Origin: Aureibaculum marinum
Lineage (GTDB): Bacteria > Bacteroidota > Bacteroidia > Flavobacteriales > Flavobacteriaceae
NCBI RefSeq assembly: GCF_003813905.1
Contig: NZ_RPFJ01000098.1
Coordinates: 35,322-99,321, forward strand
Direction: 5' to 3'
Length of the DNA: 64,000 nt
This document shows positions 44,503 through 53,676 of this stretch, piece after piece. The notes beneath the pieces were generated by a model that did not search any database, was not told where the DNA came from, and saw only the letters and a list, made by a program, of their open reading frames with translations. A program made the position numbers and the translations under genes. The first letter of the stretch is position 1. Every line of letters begins with the position of its first letter.

Positions 44503-44510
44503 TACATTTG
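44503..44510 (+). promoter_or_regulatory. -7 element of dnaB
   Basis: TACATTTG matches TAnnTTTG and ends five bases before the dnaB ATG, so the transcript would be leaderless or nearly so. No good -33 element is seen at the usual spacing. Confidence 0.4.
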
Positions 44511-44515
44511 CCACA

Positions 44516-46030
44516 ATGGAAAATTTACAACCTGTTAGTACAAAAAAAGCCAATAAAGGTACATTAATTAACCTAGAAAAAGGCAAGTTGCCACCACAAG
44601 CTGTTGACTTGGAGGAAGCAGTTTTGGGTGCTATGATGATTGATAAAAAAGGTGTTGACGATGTAATTGATATATTACATGCAGAGGCCTTTTATAAAAA
44701 AGCACATCAAATAATTTTTGATGCCATGTTCAGGTTGTTTAATGAATCAGAACCTATTGATTTATTAACGGTTTCTACACAGTTAAAAAAAGATGGTCAA
44801 CTAGAAAATGTAGGTGGAGATTTTTACCTTGTTGGGTTGACGCAAAAAGTAGCATCTTCTGCTCATATTGAGTTTCATGCTCGTATAATTATTCAAAAAT
44901 ATATACAAAGACGTTTAATAAGTATTTCTAGTGAAATTATTGACGAAGCTTATGATGAAACTTCAGATGTTTTTGATTTGTTAGATTCTGCAGAAGCAAA
45001 ATTGTTTGAGGTTACACAAGGAAACTTAAAGAAAAGTTCTGAAGCAGCAGAAGGATTAGTTTCTCAAGCCCTAAAAAAAATTGAAGAAATTTCTAATAAA
45101 GAGGGGATGAGTGGTATACCATCTGGTTTTACTAAGTTAGACGCCCTTACTTCTGGATGGCAACCTTCTGACTTGGTAATTTTAGCAGCTAGACCAGGTA
45201 TGGGTAAAACCGCATTTGTAATGTCAATGGCAAAAAATATGGCAATTGATTTTGATACACCAGTAGCTATATTTTCTTTAGAGATGAGTTCTGTTCAATT
45301 AATTACAAGGATGATTTCTAGTGAAACTGGAATTTCTTCTGGTAAATTAAGAAAAGGTGATTTACAACCTCATGAATGGGAACAACTTAATGTTAAAGTA
45401 AAAAATTTGTCTAAAGCTCCTATTTTTATTGATGATACACCGTCATTATCTATTTTTGATTTACGAGCAAAAGCAAGACGTTTAGCATCACAACATGGTG
45501 TTAAAATAATTATCATTGACTATTTGCAATTGATGACTGCAGGTAACATGAATAAAGGCGGTGGTAATAGAGAGCAAGAAATTTCAACAATTTCTAGAAA
45601 CTTAAAAGCCTTGGCAAAAGAATTAAGTATTCCTGTAATTGCCTTATCTCAATTGTCTCGTGCAGTAGAAACTCGTGGAGGAAGTAAACGTCCGTTACTG
45701 TCTGATTTACGTGAATCTGGTGCTATTGAGCAAGATGCCGATATTGTATCTTTTATTTTTAGACCAGAATATTATGGATTAACAGAATGGGATGATGATG
45801 ATCATAGTCCTTGTGAAGGTCAAGCAGAGTTTATTGTTGCAAAGCACAGAAATGGTGGATTGGAGAATATTCGTTTAAAGTTTGTTGGAGAATTGGCACA
45901 GTTTTCAGATTTGGAAGAATCTTTTACAAGTGAATTTCAGTCTAAAATGAACGATTTTATAACACCTCAAAATCCACAAGATGCTTTTGATGATATAGAT
46001 AATAATGATGATGGAGTTGTTCCATTTTAA
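44516..46030 (+). CDS. dnaB: Replicative DNA helicase DnaB
   Basis: A 504-residue DnaB. The N-terminal domain starts PPQAVDLEEAVLGAMMIDKK. The RecA-like motor has Walker A ARPGMGKTAF, Walker B IIIIDYLQLM, and LSRAVETRGGSKRPLLSDLR. The ring helicase unwinds DNA ahead of the replisome. No intein interrupts it. The C-terminal tail is acidic and poorly conserved. The gene is followed by 149 bases without a gene, then the secreted protein at 46180. Confidence 0.96.
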   Translation: MENLQPVSTKKANKGTLINLEKGKLPPQAVDLEEAVLGAMMIDKKGVDDVIDILHAEAFYKKAHQIIFDAMFRLFNESEPIDLLTVSTQLKKDGQLENVGGDFYLVGLTQKVASSAHIEFHARIIIQKYIQRRLISISSEIIDEAYDETSDVFDLLDSAEAKLFEVTQGNLKKSSEAAEGLVSQALKKIEEISNKEGMSGIPSGFTKLDALTSGWQPSDLVILAARPGMGKTAFVMSMAKNMAIDFDTPVAIFSLEMSSVQLITRMISSETGISSGKLRKGDLQPHEWEQLNVKVKNLSKAPIFIDDTPSLSIFDLRAKARRLASQHGVKIIIIDYLQLMTAGNMNKGGGNREQEISTISRNLKALAKELSIPVIALSQLSRAVETRGGSKRPLLSDLRESGAIEQDADIVSFIFRPEYYGLTEWDDDDHSPCEGQAEFIVAKHRNGGLENIRLKFVGELAQFSDLEESFTSEFQSKMNDFITPQNPQDAFDDIDNNDDGVVPF

Positions 46031-46179
46031 GCATTAACTATAGCTATTTTAGACATAACTAAAACTTTATTATTTTCTAAACTTTTAAAGTGCTTATTTA
46101 TACTACTTTAAATTGATTTATTTTTACTTAGTAAACTGTAACTTATGTTTAATTTTATTAATTGTAAATTGAGTTCATC

Positions 46180-47448
46180 TTGAATTTTAAAATAAAATAT
46201 ATATTCGTTATAGTCATTTTTCTTATTAGTAAAATGACTTTTGCTTCATTCATTTTAATACCTATGGATGAAGTAGGTCAAAAAAATCATTTAAAAGCTT
46301 ATGGAATTACCTATTTCTCGTTAACTAAAGGGAAGGATGTAAAATGGTTGCTTAATTATAAAGGTGGTTCATTTTTATTGGAAGACCATGAAGAATTTAG
46401 GAATGAATGTAAAATTAGAGGAGTTTCTTATGAAGTTATTTCAGATACAGAAGCACTTCAAATTTTAGAATTTATTGCGAGTCCTTCTCAAAATATGGAA
46501 GCTGTTACCTTAGAAAAGGCACCTAAAATAGCGGTATACTCTCCAGAAGGAAAGAAGCCATGGGATGATGCTGTTACTATGGTATTAAACTATGCAGAAA
46601 TACCTTATGATGTTATTTATGATGAAGAAGTATTACAAGATAAATTAGTGTTATATGAATGGTTACACCTTCATCATGAAGATTTTACAGGGCAATATGG
46701 TAAATTTTATGGTGCCTATAGGGCTGCTCCTTGGTATATTCAAGAAAAAGCGAATGCGGAAAAATTAGCCAAAAAGTTAGGCTATACTAAAGTATCAGAA
46801 GAAAAATTAGCTGTTGCATTGCGAATTAGAGATTATGTAATTGGAGGTGGATTTATGTTTGCCATGTGTTCTGCTACAGATAGTTTTGATATTGCACTGT
46901 CTGCTGAAGGAGTTGATATTTGTGAAGCTATGTTTGATGGAGATCCTTCTGAGCCAAATTACCAAGACAAGATTGATTTTAATAAAACCTTTGCTTTTAC
47001 AGATTTTAGACTGGTAAAAAGTCCGATGGAATACGAATTTTCATCTATTGATATGACTCAGAAAAGAAACATTCAAAGAACTGAAGATTATTTTTCGTTA
47101 CAAGAATATTCTGCAAAATGGGATCCAATACCTACAATGTTAACTCAAAATCATACTTCTTTAGTTAAAGGATTTATGGGGCAAACTACAAGTTATGATA
47201 GGGCAAATGTAAAGTCTACCGTGTTGGTAATGGGTGAAAACAAAGTGAATGATGAAGCGAAATATATTCATGGAGTAAAAGGAAAAGGAATGTGGACCTT
47301 TTACGGAGGTCATGATCCTGAAGATTATCAACATAGAGTAGGAGATCCTAAAACTGAATTGGATTTACATCCAAACTCACCAGGATATCGATTGATTTTA
47401 AATAATGTTTTGTTTCCTGCAGCAAAAAAGAAAAAACAAAAAACATGA
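46180..47448 (+). CDS. Secreted conserved flavobacterial protein (mislabelled asparagine synthetase B family)
   Basis: 422 residues with a clear signal peptide (YIFVIVIFLISKMTFASF). The start is TTG at 46180, chosen because it alone gives a complete signal sequence. The body contains WLLNYKGGSFLLED, HLHHEDFTGQYGKFYGAYRA, GGFMFAMCSATDSFD and FYGGHDPEDYQHRVG, motifs I recognise from a Bacteroidota family often called asparagine synthetase B. It has no N-terminal glutaminase Cys and no PP-loop, so that name is unsupported. The fold looks like a ThuA/glutamine-amidotransferase-like Rossmann domain, a tentative view. Confidence 0.75.
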   Translation: MNFKIKYIFVIVIFLISKMTFASFILIPMDEVGQKNHLKAYGITYFSLTKGKDVKWLLNYKGGSFLLEDHEEFRNECKIRGVSYEVISDTEALQILEFIASPSQNMEAVTLEKAPKIAVYSPEGKKPWDDAVTMVLNYAEIPYDVIYDEEVLQDKLVLYEWLHLHHEDFTGQYGKFYGAYRAAPWYIQEKANAEKLAKKLGYTKVSEEKLAVALRIRDYVIGGGFMFAMCSATDSFDIALSAEGVDICEAMFDGDPSEPNYQDKIDFNKTFAFTDFRLVKSPMEYEFSSIDMTQKRNIQRTEDYFSLQEYSAKWDPIPTMLTQNHTSLVKGFMGQTTSYDRANVKSTVLVMGENKVNDEAKYIHGVKGKGMWTFYGGHDPEDYQHRVGDPKTELDLHPNSPGYRLILNNVLFPAAKKKKQKT

Positions 47449-47481
47449 TAATTATTAAACAAGGTTAATAATTATCATGTT
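47442..47481 (-). terminator. Intrinsic terminator of gcvT, overlapping the opposing gene's stop
   Basis: AACATGATAATTATTAA (47442-47458) and its exact complement (47465-47481) form a perfect 17-bp stem with a 6-base loop. Read on the minus strand it is followed by a T-rich run (complement of AAAAAACAAAAA), as expected downstream of gcvT. The left arm contains the TGA stop of the plus-strand gene, so it can also serve the convergent transcript. Confidence 0.8.
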
Positions 47482-47494
47482 AAATATATAGTAG

Positions 47495-48577
47495 TTAGCC
47501 TTTATAAAAAGGTAATTTTACTACAGTAGCGGGAATAGATTTTTTTCTAATGGCAATGTTAATAGTACTACCTGTTTTAGCATATTCAACAGGAACATAT
47601 CCTAAACCTATACCTTTTCTTAAAGAAGGACTCATCGTGCCAGATGTAACAGTACCAATTTTTTCACCATCATTATCTACAATATCATAATCATGACGTG
47701 GAATACCTTTTTCAGTCAACTCAAAACCAATTAATTTTCGTTTTACACCTTCTTCTTTTTGTTTTTTAAGATTTTCTGAATTTATAAAGTCTTTAGTAAA
47801 TTTAGTAATCCAACCTAAGCCAGCTTCTAAAGGAGAGGTGTCATCATTAATATCATTGCCGTATAAGCAATACCCCATTTCTAAGCGTAATGTATCTCTA
47901 GCAGCTAAGCCTATTGGTTTAATACCATAATTTTTGCCAGCTTCTAAAACTTTATTCCATACTTGCTCTACTTCTGAGTTTTTACAATAAACTTCAAATC
48001 CACCAGAACCTGTATATCCTGTAGCTGAAATAATTACATGTTCAATACCTGCGAAGTCAGCAACTTCAAACGTGTAAAATTTTATAGTTGATAAATTAAC
48101 AGAAGTTAAAGATTGCATTGCTTCAGCAGCTTTCGGACCCTGAATTGCTAATAAAGAATAATCATCAGATAAATTTCTCATTTCAGCATTCATTGAATTG
48201 TGTTTGCTAATCCAATCCCAATCTTTATCTATATTTGATGCATTTACTACTAAGAGATATTTTTCTTCATTAAATCTATAAATAATTAAGTCATCAACAA
48301 TACCTCCATTTTCATTAGGCAAACAGCTATATTGAGCTTGACCGTCCACCATTTTAGAAGCATCATTTGAACTAACTTTTTGAATTAATTCCAAAGCATT
48401 AGGTCCAGTTATTAAAAATTCACCCATGTGAGAAACATCAAAAACGCCAACATTATTTCTAACCGTTTCGTGTTCAATATTAATGCCTTCATATTGTACA
48501 GGCATGGTATATCCTGCAAAAGGGATAAGTTTTGCTCCAAGAGCTTCGTGTATATGAGTTAGTGCGGTTTTTTTCAA
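47495..48577 (-). CDS. gcvT: Aminomethyltransferase (glycine cleavage T protein)
   Basis: A 360-residue GcvT that transfers the aminomethyl group to tetrahydrofolate. Blocks are [33 protein letters not shown] (including the catalytic-region Asp), [23 protein letters not shown] and the final [21 protein letters not shown]. No gcvH/gcvP lies in the window. No glycine riboswitch is visible upstream. It lies downstream of thrC on the minus strand. Confidence 0.96.
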   Translation of the reverse strand: MKKTALTHIHEALGAKLIPFAGYTMPVQYEGINIEHETVRNNVGVFDVSHMGEFLITGPNALELIQKVSSNDASKMVDGQAQYSCLPNENGGIVDDLIIYRFNEEKYLLVVNASNIDKDWDWISKHNSMNAEMRNLSDDYSLLAIQGPKAAEAMQSLTSVNLSTIKFYTFEVADFAGIEHVIISATGYTGSGGFEVYCKNSEVEQVWNKVLEAGKNYGIKPIGLAARDTLRLEMGYCLYGNDINDDTSPLEAGLGWITKFTKDFINSENLKKQKEEGVKRKLIGFELTEKGIPRHDYDIVDNDGEKIGTVTSGTMSPSLRKGIGLGYVPVEYAKTGSTINIAIRKKSIPATVVKLPFYKG

Positions 48578-48651
48578 AATAATAAGTTTTAAGGTTTGAA
48601 AATAGTTACAATTCTTTGTTGACTAGGGCTGTTACCTAAATAAAACAACAT

Positions 48652-48681
48652 GTATTTTTACTTTTTAACTCTTAAAAATAC
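48652..48681 (-). terminator. Possible terminator hairpin after thrC
   Basis: GTATTTTTA (48652-48660) pairs with TAAAAATAC (48673-48681) around a 12-base loop. It lies in the gap after thrC and before gcvT. The stem is A/T-rich, so terminator strength is doubtful. Confidence 0.3.
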
Positions 48682-48730
48682 AAGAATATTTATGTTTAAG
48701 TATGCTTCCTGTCTAAAACAAAATTAGGAA

Positions 48731-50020
48731 TTATTTAGTCAATAAAAAAGATTTTAATTCATTGTAATTACTAATAAATGTTGCATTTTTTGTTTTACCT
48801 ATTACTGCTTCTATTTGGGCAGGATAGGGTATAGTTTTTTCAACAACAGGTTCAACAACGTCTAAGAACTTTACAGGATGTGCAGTTTCTAAAAAGATAC
48901 CGTACGTATCATCTAGGTTATGTTTTTTTAGTCCAAGATAACCAACAGCTCCATGCGGATCAGCGATATAATTGCAATTGTTATATATGTCTTTCATGGC
49001 TTGTTTAGTTTCATCATCCGTAAAAGAGTAGGAGTATAGGTCCTTTTTTAACATTTCTATATCGTTATTATATATTTTTTGAATTCTAATAAAATTACTA
49101 GGGTCTCCAACATCCATAGCATTAGATATGGTTTGATGAGAAGGTTTAGGAGTGTATATTCCAGTTTTTAAATACTTAGGAACTACATCATTAATATTAG
49201 TAGCTGCAATAAATTGAAAAATAGGTAACCCTAATTTTTTTGCCATCATTCCAGCACAAATATTTCCAAAATTGCCACTAGGCACAGAAAATACAAGTTT
49301 TTTATTCTTTTCTTTTAATTGTTTGTAAGCAAAAAAGAAATAAAACATTTGAGGCAACCAGCGAGCTACATTTATAGAGTTGGCTGAAGTTAATTGTATT
49401 GTATTGGTTATAGAACGGTCTAAAAAGGCTTTTTTCACCATGGCTTGACAATCATCAAAAGTACCATCAACCTCTAAAGCAGAAATGTTTTGCCCTAATG
49501 TTGTTAATTGTTTTTCTTGGACTTCACTAACCTTTTTACTAGGATATAAAATAACAACCTTTACATTTTTAACACCTAAAAAACCACTTGCCACGGCACC
49601 ACCAGTGTCTCCTGAAGTTGCTACTAAAACTGTTACTTCTTTAGTGCTATTTCTATTAAAATAACCTAAACATCGAGCCATAAATCTGGCTCCAACATCT
49701 TTAAATGCCATTGTTGGTCCATGAAATAACTCTAAGGTTTTAATAGTATTCTCTATATCAACTAAAGGAAAGTTAAAGCGTAAAGTTTCTGAAATAATTT
49801 CTTTTAAAATATCTTCTGGAATTTCATCTCCTACAAATTGTTGAATTGCTTTAAAAGCAATTTCTTCATTAGAATAGGAGTCAATATTTTTAATAATTTC
49901 TGAAGAAATTGATGTTATACTTTTAGGAAAATACAGGCCTTTATCTTCTGCCAATCCTTTTATAACGGCATCTTTAAAAGATACTTCTTTTGCTTGGTTA
50001 TTTAAACTGTAGTATTTCAA
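48731..50020 (-). CDS. thrC: Threonine synthase
   Basis: A 429-residue PLP enzyme converting O-phosphohomoserine to threonine. The N-terminal domain (AKEVSFKDAVIKGLAEDKGLY) is typical of the long class. The PLP lysine is in GPTMAFKDVGARFMAR, with ATSGDTGGAVASGF and SVPSGNFGNICAGMMAK binding the phosphate of PLP. Other threonine-operon genes (thrA, thrB) are not in the window. It follows rsmD by 16 bases on the minus strand. Confidence 0.96.
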   Translation of the reverse strand: MKYYSLNNQAKEVSFKDAVIKGLAEDKGLYFPKSITSISSEIIKNIDSYSNEEIAFKAIQQFVGDEIPEDILKEIISETLRFNFPLVDIENTIKTLELFHGPTMAFKDVGARFMARCLGYFNRNSTKEVTVLVATSGDTGGAVASGFLGVKNVKVVILYPSKKVSEVQEKQLTTLGQNISALEVDGTFDDCQAMVKKAFLDRSITNTIQLTSANSINVARWLPQMFYFFFAYKQLKEKNKKLVFSVPSGNFGNICAGMMAKKLGLPIFQFIAATNINDVVPKYLKTGIYTPKPSHQTISNAMDVGDPSNFIRIQKIYNNDIEMLKKDLYSYSFTDDETKQAMKDIYNNCNYIADPHGAVGYLGLKKHNLDDTYGIFLETAHPVKFLDVVEPVVEKTIPYPAQIEAVIGKTKNATFISNYNELKSFLLTK

Positions 50021-50036
50021 AGTATTATATTATTAA

Positions 50037-50576
50037 TTATTCAAGGTCAAAAAAACTAAATACACTACCTCCATATTTTTTAGAATACCTAAAATTAGGC
50101 AAGTCTGTAATGTCAGTATGCTTTGAATGTTCTATAATAAGTAGTCCGTCACTATTTAATAGACTGTTATCAAAAACCAATAAAACAATTTTTTCTAATT
50201 GATCTTTGGTAAAATCGTAAGGCGGATCAGCAAAAATAATATCAAATGTTAATTTAGTATTACTTAAAAAGCTAAAGGCTTCACTTTTAATTGCGGTAAT
50301 GTTAAGTTTAAGTTCGTCAGCAGTTTTTTGAATAAACTGAATTGAATTATAATGGTTATCTACACAAAGTATTTCTTTAGCTCCTCTTGAACCAAATTCT
50401 AAACTAATGCTGCCAATACCTGCAAAAAGGTCTAATACAGACAAATCATCAAAATAATAATTATTATTTAGGATGTTAAACAGAGCTTCTTTTGCAAAAT
50501 CGGTAGTTGGCCTAGCCGGAAATTTTTTTGGAGCTGTAATTCTTTTACCTTTATACTTACCAGAGATAATTCGCAT
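50037..50576 (-). CDS. rsmD: 16S rRNA (guanine-966-N2)-methyltransferase RsmD
   Basis: A 179-residue RsmD. The N-terminus MRIISGKYKGKRITAP and the PTTDFAKEALFNIL block are typical, the SAM motif is VLDLFAGIGSISLEFGSRGA, and the catalytic motif is FADPPYDF (NPPY-like DPPY). It methylates G966 of 16S rRNA. It sits nine bases after the DUF3822 gene, an arrangement common in Bacteroidota, so the two probably belong to one transcript. Confidence 0.95.
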   Translation of the reverse strand: MRIISGKYKGKRITAPKKFPARPTTDFAKEALFNILNNNYYFDDLSVLDLFAGIGSISLEFGSRGAKEILCVDNHYNSIQFIQKTADELKLNITAIKSEAFSFLSNTKLTFDIIFADPPYDFTKDQLEKIVLLVFDNSLLNSDGLLIIEHSKHTDITDLPNFRYSKKYGGSVFSFFDLE

Positions 50577-50585
50577 ATGTATTGT

Positions 50586-51437
50586 TTAATATTGGTTAAG
50601 TATGGAATAGTAAGTTCGTTTGTCGGTTTCTGTAAATACATTATCAAAACTATATTTAGATCTATTTTCAAGAAGGCTAACATTTCTAATATATTTATAA
50701 GCCATGGAATACAAAGCATCGTTTTTTTCAACTGAACCTAACAGTACAAATTCAAATTTTTCAGGATTTAATTTTAATTGTTCTGCGGTAAATAAAACGT
50801 AATAAATAAAATCTTCTTTTGTTGAAAACTTAAAGGTATTATACAATTGTAATTTTTTATTAGCAATTACAATCAACTCAAAGTGTCCATGACCAATATG
50901 AGCAAATACCTTTGGTACCAAGCTATATTTATAAATGGACAGTAAGTTTTCTATTAAAACAGTTGAATTGTGTTTGTATTCAAAATGATGGAACTGATCT
51001 ATTAAAAAGTTATTTATATTTACGAAAGGAATAAAAATACTTATAATATCTAAATTTTTAATTTCGTCAAAAACTATGTAGTCTTGAGGAAAAACTTTCG
51101 TGTTAAAACTTACATAATCTTGAAGTCTGTCTTCATTAAATAATGTTTTAGGAACTAAAGTAAATAACTCATTAATATGAGTTACGCTTACAGAACTATA
51201 TTTACGTTTTAACAATTCTTCATTACTAAAAATTGAAGAAATGTTAGCAATTAATCGTTGTGGTGAGTTATTCGCTTCGTTAAAAACAAATTCACTAAGA
51301 GCAACAAAATTATTATTTACTTTGTCTAAAACACAAAAAGAAAATCCACCCAAACTGAATTGGATGGATAAATGACTATCCTCTAGATTATTAATGTCTA
51401 GACTATTCGTTATTAGATTTTTCTTCTGCTGTATCAT
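50586..51437 (-). CDS. DUF3822 family protein
   Basis: 283 residues from the ATG at 51437, which I prefer to an in-frame start 33 bases upstream since it overlaps the preceding gene less. The segments LSIQFSLGGFSFCVLD and VFAHIGHGHFELIVIANKKL give an actin/ASKHA-like impression, as in FtsA/pilM-type folds, and DUF3822 proteins are found beside rsmD in Bacteroidota. The function is not known. It overlaps the upstream membrane-protein gene by 35 bases and is followed by rsmD. Confidence 0.8.
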   Translation of the reverse strand: MIQQKKNLITNSLDINNLEDSHLSIQFSLGGFSFCVLDKVNNNFVALSEFVFNEANNSPQRLIANISSIFSNEELLKRKYSSVSVTHINELFTLVPKTLFNEDRLQDYVSFNTKVFPQDYIVFDEIKNLDIISIFIPFVNINNFLIDQFHHFEYKHNSTVLIENLLSIYKYSLVPKVFAHIGHGHFELIVIANKKLQLYNTFKFSTKEDFIYYVLFTAEQLKLNPEKFEFVLLGSVEKNDALYSMAYKYIRNVSLLENRSKYSFDNVFTETDKRTYYSILNQY

Positions 51438-52134
51438 ATTTAGGTGGCCAGTTACCTCCAGTTTTAACATCTTCTAAAGAACCTACTGATATATATTCTC
51501 CTCTTACCTCAACACCACCAAGAGCTTCTTTTTCTTGCCTTATTAAATCTTTATCTAAACCTTCTAGAACAATTGCTTTATCTACTTTGGCTTCAAATAC
51601 CGAGGCTTTAACTCCTTGAACTTTTTCAACAGAACCTATTTGTAAATCAAACTTAGCATTAGTGCCAGGAACATTAAACATGTTTTTATAGTCTCTTCCA
51701 GCAAAATCTGCTCTTACATCTCTAAATCCTAAGGTATCCACAACTCTTTTTTCAACATCAATAGTAAGTGCTCCTCTTTGTTCTTGAACAACAATATTTT
51801 TTGTTTCAGTTATAGCAAATTTAGCAGTATCTATAAATTTAATCAACGCATCTTGATTGTCAGTAAATTTACCCGTTACTTCTCTGTGAGCTAATTCGGC
51901 ATCACGTATGGTCTTTAAGTTATCAATGACCTTTGTATACCTCTTTACTTTTTCTCTGTTAAACTCTATTGGAGCCATTATAGCTTGATAAATACTATAG
52001 CCTAAAAATGCAATAACTACCCAAAGTAAAATAGAAATTACAGGCCTTACACCTTTTGGGATTTTATTTACAATTAAATAAGCTAATAGTGCAACTACTA
52101 GAACTGCAGCAATGATGGTTAGAATCGTGTACAT
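51403..52134 (-). CDS. Membrane-anchored protein of unknown function
   Basis: 243 residues. Two membrane helices lie in the first 55 residues (AAVLVVALLAYLIVNKI and PVISILLWVVIAFLGYSIY). A helical stretch (REKVKRYTKVIDNLKTIRDAELAHREVTG) follows, which recalls the alpha-helix of type-II pseudopilins, then a beta-rich C-terminal part. The family is common next to DUF3822 in flavobacteria. It is the first gene of this minus-strand cluster and divergent from the RecD-like helicase. No function is proposed. Confidence 0.75.
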   Translation of the reverse strand: MYTILTIIAAVLVVALLAYLIVNKIPKGVRPVISILLWVVIAFLGYSIYQAIMAPIEFNREKVKRYTKVIDNLKTIRDAELAHREVTGKFTDNQDALIKFIDTAKFAITETKNIVVQEQRGALTIDVEKRVVDTLGFRDVRADFAGRDYKNMFNVPGTNAKFDLQIGSVEKVQGVKASVFEAKVDKAIVLEGLDKDLIRQEKEALGGVEVRGEYISVGSLEDVKTGGNWPPKYDTAEEKSNNE

Positions 52135-52219
52135 CTTTTAATAAATTTGATTTTTAATGGTTATACAGCAAATCTACAAAAAAAAATTAAAGTTAAAACC
52201 TTTATGGTAAATCAATTTG

Positions 52220-52227
52220 TACCTTTG
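52220..52227 (+). promoter_or_regulatory. -7 element of the RecD-like helicase gene
   Basis: TACCTTTG matches TAnnTTTG, 21 bases before the ATG. No clear -33 element. Confidence 0.4.
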
Positions 52228-52248
52228 AAAAATTAGTATTTAGACCTA

Positions 52249-53676
52249 ATGATAACAAGCCCTTTAGACTTTTATAAAAGACTTAAAAAGAAATTTTCTT
52301 TTACCCCAACTGCAATACAAGATAGTTTGTTGCATAAATTGTCTTTTTATGTATTAAGTAAGGATAAAAATGTTATTTTTTTGCTGAAAGGTTTTGCTGG
52401 TACAGGTAAAACTACTGTAATGAGTGCGTTAGTAAATAACCTTTGGCAAATAGGTATGAAATCTGTTTTATTGGCTCCAACAGGAAGAGCTGCAAAAGTA
52501 ATATCTAATTACTCACAAAAAAAGGCATTTACTATTCATAAAAAGATTTATCATCCACGTAAATCTAGTAATGGAGGAGTGGCATTTACGTTGCAAAAAA
52601 ATAACCATACCAATACATTATTTATTGTTGATGAGGCTTCAATGATTCCTGATAACGCCGGAAATGTAAAATTTTCTGACCAAGCTTCATTATTAGACGA
52701 CCTTTTGTCTTATGTATATTCAGGCAAAAATTGTAAAGTTATTTTTGTTGGAGATACCGCCCAATTGCCTCCTGTAAAACTAGAGTTAAGTCCTGCTTTA
52801 AAAGCAGAAACCTTAGAAGTTAATTATAATAAGTCTGTAATTGAAATTGAACTGGACGAAGTTATGCGTCAACATCAGAATTCAGGCATTTTGGCTAATG
52901 CAACTAAAATTAGAGAAGTATTAAAAAGTGGAGTTTATCAAAACTTTACTTTTAATTTAAATTTTCCTGATATTATAAGATTAACAGACGGTTATGAAAT
53001 ACAAGATGCAATTGTAGAAGCTTATGATAGTAATGGGGTAGAAGACACAGCTTTTATTGTACGTTCTAATAAAAGAGCAAATCAATATAACCAGCAAATT
53101 AGAAGTTCTATTCGTGGACAAGAAAATGAAATTTCGGCTGGAGATTATGTGATGGTTGTAAAAAATAACTATTTTTGGCTAGATGATAATTCGGATGCAG
53201 GGTTTATAGCAAATGGTGATGTCTGTGAAATTTTACGTATTTATAATTATATAGATTTATATGGATTTAGGTTTGCAGAAGTAAATTTAAGAATGATAGA
53301 TTACCCTGATCAACAACCTTTTGAAACAATAGTAATGCTAGATACGCTTTCTAGCGAAAGTCCTGCTTTAACTTATGAAGAATATAATTCTTTATATCAG
53401 GAAGTTGCAAAAGATTATGAAGATGAAAAGTCAGCATACAAAAGGTTGCTAGCTATTAAAAAGAATAGCTATTTTAATGCGTTGCAAATTAAGTTTTCTT
53501 ATGCAATGACTTGCCATAAGTCGCAAGGAGGACAATGGAAAACAGTTTTTATAGAACAGCCCTATTTGCCAGAAGGAACTAGCATTGCTTATTTCAGGTG
53601 GTTGTATACGGCAGTTACTAGAGCTCAAGAAAAATTATATTTAATAGGATTTAAAGATGAATATTTTGAAGAATAA
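52249..53676 (+). CDS. RecD2-like AAA ATPase/DNA helicase
   Basis: A 475-residue superfamily 1B helicase. The Walker A is LLKGFAGTGKTTVM (about 47-60), with LLAPTGRAAKV, VDEASMIPD (Walker B) and VGDTAQLPPV (motif III). The C-terminal UvrD_C_2 region has FSYAMTCHKSQGGQW and YTAVTRAQEKLYLIG, motifs V/VI. It lacks the N-terminal nuclease/OB module of RecBCD RecD. Such stand-alone helicases are probably used in recombination and repair. Its last 20 bases overlap the PBP4-type gene. Confidence 0.9.
   Translation: MITSPLDFYKRLKKKFSFTPTAIQDSLLHKLSFYVLSKDKNVIFLLKGFAGTGKTTVMSALVNNLWQIGMKSVLLAPTGRAAKVISNYSQKKAFTIHKKIYHPRKSSNGGVAFTLQKNNHTNTLFIVDEASMIPDNAGNVKFSDQASLLDDLLSYVYSGKNCKVIFVGDTAQLPPVKLELSPALKAETLEVNYNKSVIEIELDEVMRQHQNSGILANATKIREVLKSGVYQNFTFNLNFPDIIRLTDGYEIQDAIVEAYDSNGVEDTAFIVRSNKRANQYNQQIRSSIRGQENEISAGDYVMVVKNNYFWLDDNSDAGFIANGDVCEILRIYNYIDLYGFRFAEVNLRMIDYPDQQPFETIVMLDTLSSESPALTYEEYNSLYQEVAKDYEDEKSAYKRLLAIKKNSYFNALQIKFSYAMTCHKSQGGQWKTVFIEQPYLPEGTSIAYFRWLYTAVTRAQEKLYLIGFKDEYFEE

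Noticed and set aside
48578..48730. Glycine riboswitch before gcvT
   Set aside because: The 153-base region is AT-rich and lacks the paired G-rich glycine aptamer pattern; only a weak hairpin after thrC is seen.
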